Below, in pieces: positions 21,597 to 25,766 of a stretch of 25,766 bases of DNA; positions within the stretch are counted from its first letter, which is position 1, and each line of letters opens with the position of its first letter. The notes under the pieces were generated by a model. It ran no database searches, was not told the origin of the DNA, and saw nothing but the letters and a program-made list of their open reading frames with translations. Made by a program: the position numbers and the translations under genes. Source of the DNA: JAVBPA01 sp031549925 (lineage in GTDB: Bacteria > Bacillota > Clostridia > Oscillospirales > CAG-272); contig JAVBPA010000088.1 of NCBI GenBank assembly GCA_031549925.1, positions 1 to 25,766 on the forward strand, written 5' to 3'.

Positions 21597-23392
21597 TATA
21601 TTTTAAAATTATATTGATATTTGTTTTGTTTATGATAACCGTAATGGCAATTGTCTGTACGGTTTTGTTAAACAGTGTTTATAACTTTTATACCGATGAA
21701 TTTATTAGTCAAATTGATTATAATTTCAGAGGCGAATTGCGTGAAATGCTGCAAAACGCTCTTTTTGAAAAGGATTGGGCTAAAAAACAAAAGGAAATAT
21801 TAAACGCATACGGAACTTCTCTTGGGATAGACGATTACAGAAATTATTATATACTGGATAAGGACGGTAATTTTGTTGAAGGCTCAAACAAAGAACTCGG
21901 AAATACATTAATCAAAACTCCGAATTTAATAAACGCTATGAACGGTTCCGACAGCGGTGTTCAGCTTCTCGGAACAGATTATACCGATTATGCCGTTTCA
22001 ATAAAAAACGGAGAAAACAAAAATATAATATATATAAAAGATACCCAGGAAGAAATGCAAAAGCTTTGCTGGAAGCTCTTTTCGATTATACTTCAATCGG
22101 TTCTTATCGGATTTATAATAGCTGTTATATTATCGTTTTTCTTGGCGAAAGCGATTACAAGTCCTATTCAGAATCTGACAAGAGGAGCGGAGCAGCTTGC
22201 TTACGGAAAATTTAATCATTTTATCGACGTCCATTCAAGCGATGAAATCGGAACACTGACAACCGTTTTCAATAACATGGGTAAAACGCTTGTTAATACG
22301 ATAAACGAAGTTTCGGACGAAAGACAAAAACTCGATATAATATTCACCTACCTCCGCGAAGCTGTTATCGCTTTTACCGACGACGGTTTTGTTTTAAATA
22401 TAAATAAATCCGCAAAAGATTTGTTTAATATACAAACTTCAAAATCTGTCTCTGAAAGCATTGAAAGCTTCAGCATCGATAAATTGTTTGATATGCTTTC
22501 TATCAATTACGCGAAATCATATATGAAATCGATAACTTCGGAAGCGGGGTATATACTGAGGGATGTCGAATATAAAAACAAAATTCTCGATTTGAATTTC
22601 GGGGTAATAAAATATTTGGAACGCGGTTTACACCGGTCAGGCTTGATTGTAGTACTTCATGATATGACAAGCCGGTATGAACTTGATAAATCGCAAAAAG
22701 AATTCGTCGCAAATGTTTCGCATGAACTGCGTTCTCCTCTTACAAGCATCAGAGGGGCTGTTGAAACTATATTGTTAAATCCGGATATGCCTGATGATAT
22801 AAAAGAAAATCTGCTTAATATGGCAATTGAGGAAAGCGACAGCATGCTCAGAATTATTGAGGAGCTGTTGATTCTTTCGCGTTTTGATAATAAAAAAACT
22901 CAATGGCAGATAACGGATTTTGATATTAAACATTCTATCGTTCATGTATGCGAGCTCCTGAAAAGCGAAGCGGAAAAACACGGTCAGGTTTTGGGCTATG
23001 ATTTCAGAGGTGAAATTCCGAATATTATCGGAGACGAGAAAAAAATCGAGAGAGTTTTAATTAATATTATAACCAATGCGATAAAATATACGAATGAGGA
23101 AGGTAAAATCGACGTAAGAGCCCTTTACGGCGGAAATGACACGATTAAAATTTATGTCAGGGATAACGGAATAGGAATCCCCGAAGAGGATATATCCCAT
23201 CTTTTCGACCGCTTCTACAGAGTCGATAAATCGAGAACAAACGATACCGGAAGCACCGGGCTGGGTCTTGCTATAGTAAAAGAAATTGTGGACGCCCACG
23301 GAGGCAGTATAACAATAAAAAGCAAGCTGGGGCAGGGAACTCTTGTTACAATCGTATTGCCGGTAAAATCGGAGATATCAAACGATGAATGA
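21584..23392 (+). CDS. walK: WalK (YycG)-type sensor histidine kinase
   Basis: This 602-residue kinase has two membrane helices (about 8-30 and 166-188) enclosing a ~135-residue extracytoplasmic sensor (YYILDKDGNFVEGS is a PAS/Cache-like stretch), then HAMP (about 189-242), a cytoplasmic PAS region (about 250-360), HisKA with phospho-acceptor His380 in NVSHELRSPLTSIRG, and HATPase with N-box Asn498, DNGIGIPEED and GSTGLGLAIV. This domain order (TM-sensor-TM-HAMP-PAS-HisKA-HATPase) is that of WalK, which senses cell-wall state and phosphorylates WalR. There is no Shine-Dalgarno before the ATG; the upstream 46 bp are a duplicated repeat that also contains a decoy start. It overlaps the next gene by 8 nt. 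Confidence 0.93.
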   Translation: MYKSLYFKIILIFVLFMITVMAIVCTVLLNSVYNFYTDEFISQIDYNFRGELREMLQNALFEKDWAKKQKEILNAYGTSLGIDDYRNYYILDKDGNFVEGSNKELGNTLIKTPNLINAMNGSDSGVQLLGTDYTDYAVSIKNGENKNIIYIKDTQEEMQKLCWKLFSIILQSVLIGFIIAVILSFFLAKAITSPIQNLTRGAEQLAYGKFNHFIDVHSSDEIGTLTTVFNNMGKTLVNTINEVSDERQKLDIIFTYLREAVIAFTDDGFVLNINKSAKDLFNIQTSKSVSESIESFSIDKLFDMLSINYAKSYMKSITSEAGYILRDVEYKNKILDLNFGVIKYLERGLHRSGLIVVLHDMTSRYELDKSQKEFVANVSHELRSPLTSIRGAVETILLNPDMPDDIKENLLNMAIEESDSMLRIIEELLILSRFDNKKTQWQITDFDIKHSIVHVCELLKSEAEKHGQVLGYDFRGEIPNIIGDEKKIERVLINIITNAIKYTNEEGKIDVRALYGGNDTIKIYVRDNGIGIPEEDISHLFDRFYRVDKSRTNDTGSTGLGLAIVKEIVDAHGGSITIKSKLGQGTLVTIVLPVKSEISNDE

Positions 23393-24914
23393 TATAAAAA
23401 CAAAAAATCAAAATAAAACCAAAAATAAAAATATATTGTATAAAACGGCAGTTATACTTTCGTTTGGCTTTTGTTTCGCTATGATTATTTTGATGTTGGT
23501 TTTAGCAGCCGTTTATATATCAAGAGCAAATTTTATCAAAAAAAATCCGGAAGAAAATATCCAAATCAATAATCTTTTGATACTGAGGGAAAATGAATCG
23601 GTTAAAATAACAGATTATGATAAAACGCATATTTTACCCGAATTTATAGGGCTTAAATTCGGTCTTACAAACACCGGACTTGTATCAAATTTCGATTTAA
23701 TGAACGACTTGTATTCCGCTTGCGGCGAATATATAAATTATATATTCAGCAATTCCAATGTACGCGTAAGTTATGACAGCGATAAAGGCAGCTCGGTTTG
23801 GAAGGATTGCTTTTCAAAGGATAACTATATTTATATAAAATACCACGAAAGTATTCCCTCATATATCATACAGATGTTTTTATCAGAAGATAAAGACAAA
23901 ACAAACGATAATATAAATATGTCCGATATAACTAATGTCTGTGATATGTTTATATTTTTTAATTACTACGATGAAGAATTTTATAATATAAACGCTTTAG
24001 TCAGAGACGGTGCGGGAAATGTTTATTCATATAATTACAATTATAAAAAACCGAACGAAATAAAACATTTTGAAATAAATAATATTTTGATATATACAAA
24101 CAGCAAGGACTTTGTCAAATACAATTACGCTTATAAATCCAATATATCAGCCGATATATTGTTAAATCTTGATCCGGCTTCGATAATTTATACAAAAAAT
24201 ATATATACAAGGGATTTCAGTTATCAAAAGTCGTTTGAGGGCTTGATATCGGGTGAAGCTCTGGTTTTCTTCTTAAAGCTTTTTTCTTTCAACCCCGATA
24301 AGCTGAGTGCTTACACCGAAAATAACGGAACTGAAGTTTATATTGAAAATCACGGGATTATCCGCGTATTGCCTGACAGCACTTTAATTTATTCTGCAAT
24401 TGAAAACGGCGGAATTGACATAAGCAGCTTTTTGAATTATACCAACTACGAACGGAAATACAGCATAAACGAAATTGTTTTGGTTTCGGATATCATAACC
24501 TCTACAATATATGAATACGACCGTTCGCTGCTCGGATATGACGGTAAACCGCAGCTTACCAACATATATTATGAAGATGACGGGAGCTTGGTTATAAAGT
24601 ATGATTATTTTTACGATAATGTATTGATACTGAACGAGGAATATGTTCCGGTTACGGCTTGCAAATATATTTTTTCGGAGAGCGGTATTTTAAATAAAAT
24701 TTATATAAATACGCAAAATATATCGGGCGAGAGCGGAAACAATAAAATCGTTAATCTTCCGCAGTTATGGTTTATGCGTCATTCGGGCTTGTACAACACA
24801 ACGGAAAATTGGCAATCCTATTTTGATATCAGACTGGCTTATATAATCAATTCAAACAAGCCGGGTGTTTTCGGAACTGAATGGATAAATGTGACAAAGT
24901 ATAAAAACGAATAA
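23385..24914 (+). CDS. walH: WalH (YycH)-like membrane regulator of WalK
   Basis: This 509-residue protein has a Lys/Asn-rich cytoplasmic N-terminus, one membrane helix (about 18-46) and a large extracytoplasmic domain rich in Tyr, Asn and Asp. It overlaps walK by 8 nt and precedes a second single-helix protein, the order walK-walH-walI of the Bacillus/Staphylococcus locus, where WalH and WalI modulate WalK through membrane contacts. Sequence similarity to YycH cannot be verified by eye; length (Bacillus about 455) and topology fit. The assignment rests mainly on position and architecture. A weak ggag site lies 10 nt before the ATG. Confidence 0.7.
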   Translation: MNDIKTKNQNKTKNKNILYKTAVILSFGFCFAMIILMLVLAAVYISRANFIKKNPEENIQINNLLILRENESVKITDYDKTHILPEFIGLKFGLTNTGLVSNFDLMNDLYSACGEYINYIFSNSNVRVSYDSDKGSSVWKDCFSKDNYIYIKYHESIPSYIIQMFLSEDKDKTNDNINMSDITNVCDMFIFFNYYDEEFYNINALVRDGAGNVYSYNYNYKKPNEIKHFEINNILIYTNSKDFVKYNYAYKSNISADILLNLDPASIIYTKNIYTRDFSYQKSFEGLISGEALVFFLKLFSFNPDKLSAYTENNGTEVYIENHGIIRVLPDSTLIYSAIENGGIDISSFLNYTNYERKYSINEIVLVSDIITSTIYEYDRSLLGYDGKPQLTNIYYEDDGSLVIKYDYFYDNVLILNEEYVPVTACKYIFSESGILNKIYINTQNISGESGNNKIVNLPQLWFMRHSGLYNTTENWQSYFDIRLAYIINSNKPGVFGTEWINVTKYKNE

Positions 24915-24941
24915 TTTTATTATGGGAAATTGTATTTTCAT

Positions 24942-24999
24942 GAGGAAGGGAAGTAAAGCAAAGTAAAGCAAAGAAAAGGGAAGGGAAGGAAAATAAAGT
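24942..24999 (+). repeat. Purine-rich tract with 10-bp tandem
   Basis: A run of almost only A and G holds an exact tandem aagtaaagca x2 (24951-24970), then aaaagggaagggaagga. It fills the walH-walI spacer and contains several Shine-Dalgarno-like ggaag words upstream of the next ATG. Confidence 0.75.
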
Positions 25000-25002
25000 A
25001 AT

Positions 25003-25766
25003 ATGAAATGGCTTAATATTATATTGGTTATTTCCGCTTTTCTTATAATTATTAACGTTTATTTTATCGTGTTGTTAAATATCCAATATAATAACAAATA
25101 TAAAATAGATAAAGATATAATTAAAACAACAATCGGATTATTGGCTGAGGATTCGATTATTGTGGACGGGGATTTAATTCCTAAAATGAAAAATAATTAT
25201 AATATATATGAAGGAGAAAAAATTCAAAATATTGAGGAATACTATATAAATACCGCACTTCTCATATCACCGGGTTATGTAACGAATGATTTTTCGCTGC
25301 ATATGATTAATAATGGTATTAAAATATTGAATGATTCAAACGGCGACATATTCAATTTTTTAGGAAATAACATGTTTTCGCTGGAATATTTTAAAAACGG
25401 CGATACAGATTTGTTAAAATATAATGAAATATCAAAAGAACAATTTATCGGAGTAAATGAAGTCTCAAAAGAAAACAATTATAAAAAGTATGAAGATTAT
25501 TTGAATAATTGGTTTTTTCATTCGGAAAACGGACTTGGATATAAAAATACCGCAAATTATTTAAAAATAAAAATCGAAAAAGTTTACGCGGAAACAACCA
25601 AACAAAATATAAATGTTTATGCTTTTGATATAATACAGCAGTTTGCCGGAATCGATATAATCGGTACAAAATCACTTGTGGTATTTTATGACACTATTCC
25701 TGTTTATTTTAACGGAGCGGTGCTTTGTTCTTTGTTTAAATCCGATTATAATACGGAAAATTTTGA
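25003..25766 (+). CDS. walI: WalI (YycI)-like protein, truncated by window end
   Basis: An open frame of 254 codons runs off the right edge without a stop. It begins MKWLNIILVISAFLIIINVYFIVLL, an N-terminal single membrane helix with almost no cytoplasmic tail, as in YycI, then a soluble Asn/Tyr/Lys-rich extracytoplasmic region. The context directly after the walH-like gene and the matching topology support WalI. Codon usage and the high Asn/Ile/Lys content resemble the preceding gene. The purine tract upstream supplies ribosome-site-like words about 13 nt before the ATG. The identity is inferred from topology and order, not from a recognised motif. Confidence 0.7.
   Translation, partial: MKWLNIILVISAFLIIINVYFIVLLNIQYNNKYKIDKDIIKTTIGLLAEDSIIVDGDLIPKMKNNYNIYEGEKIQNIEEYYINTALLISPGYVTNDFSLHMINNGIKILNDSNGDIFNFLGNNMFSLEYFKNGDTDLLKYNEISKEQFIGVNEVSKENNYKKYEDYLNNWFFHSENGLGYKNTANYLKIKIEKVYAETTKQNINVYAFDIIQQFAGIDIIGTKSLVVFYDTIPVYFNGAVLCSLFKSDYNTENF

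Noticed and set aside
1..25766. Insertion sequence or prophage
   Set aside because: No transposase, integrase or phage gene is present; the repeats are short and non-coding.

Overview
The window is AT-rich DNA with Gram-positive-type Shine-Dalgarno sites, a WalRK-type two-component system, an SLH-domain surface protein, Thr/Ala/Lys-linker lipoproteins and a probable spoIIQ behind a sigma-F-type promoter. This points to a spore-forming member of the Clostridia, probably an uncultured gut- or rumen-type lineage. Exact taxonomy cannot be read from the sequence. No rRNA, tRNA, CRISPR array, prophage or transposase gene was seen.

Layout, left to right. (1) A repeat array and a terminator precede a two-gene heterodimeric ABC exporter (271-3856). 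(2) A TIM-barrel sugar-phosphate isomerase/epimerase-like gene converges on a TIM-barrel 'hydrolase' of unknown function. (3) A LytM/M23 membrane protein, probably SpoIIQ, converges on a MATE efflux gene. (4) Three tandem paralogous lipoproteins (8596-10781) are followed by a D-lyxose isomerase. (5) A minus-strand operon carries GNAT, a BadF/NagK-like kinase and DUF1015, with a separate SLH-domain surface protein upstream of it. (6) A long plus-strand run (16270 to the window end) holds ilvE, an RluA-type pseudouridine synthase, a DUF3810 membrane zincin, a deacetylase-fold protein lacking its catalytic motifs, then walR, walK, walH and a truncated walI-like gene that appears in no long-ORF list because it runs off the end.

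The right-hand third is the most coherent unit. WalRK with its membrane partners WalH and WalI is the conserved cell-wall homeostasis system. Here it is preceded by two envelope proteins (DUF3810 zincin and NodB-like pseudoenzyme) that could belong to the same circuit.

The most unusual feature is a family of modular intergenic repeats. Short boxes (A: acaaaagttttgcgg; B: palindrome gtcaacNNgttgac; C: caaaagcgaccgtacccc; D: a GGCTTTT hairpin; tail: gcatccccgtac units) occur in different combinations in at least six intergenic gaps, in both orientations. At walR/walK one copy is associated with a 70-bp-period duplication that has copied the walK start codon, leaving a decoy ATG and a 25-codon ORF that overlaps the real start.
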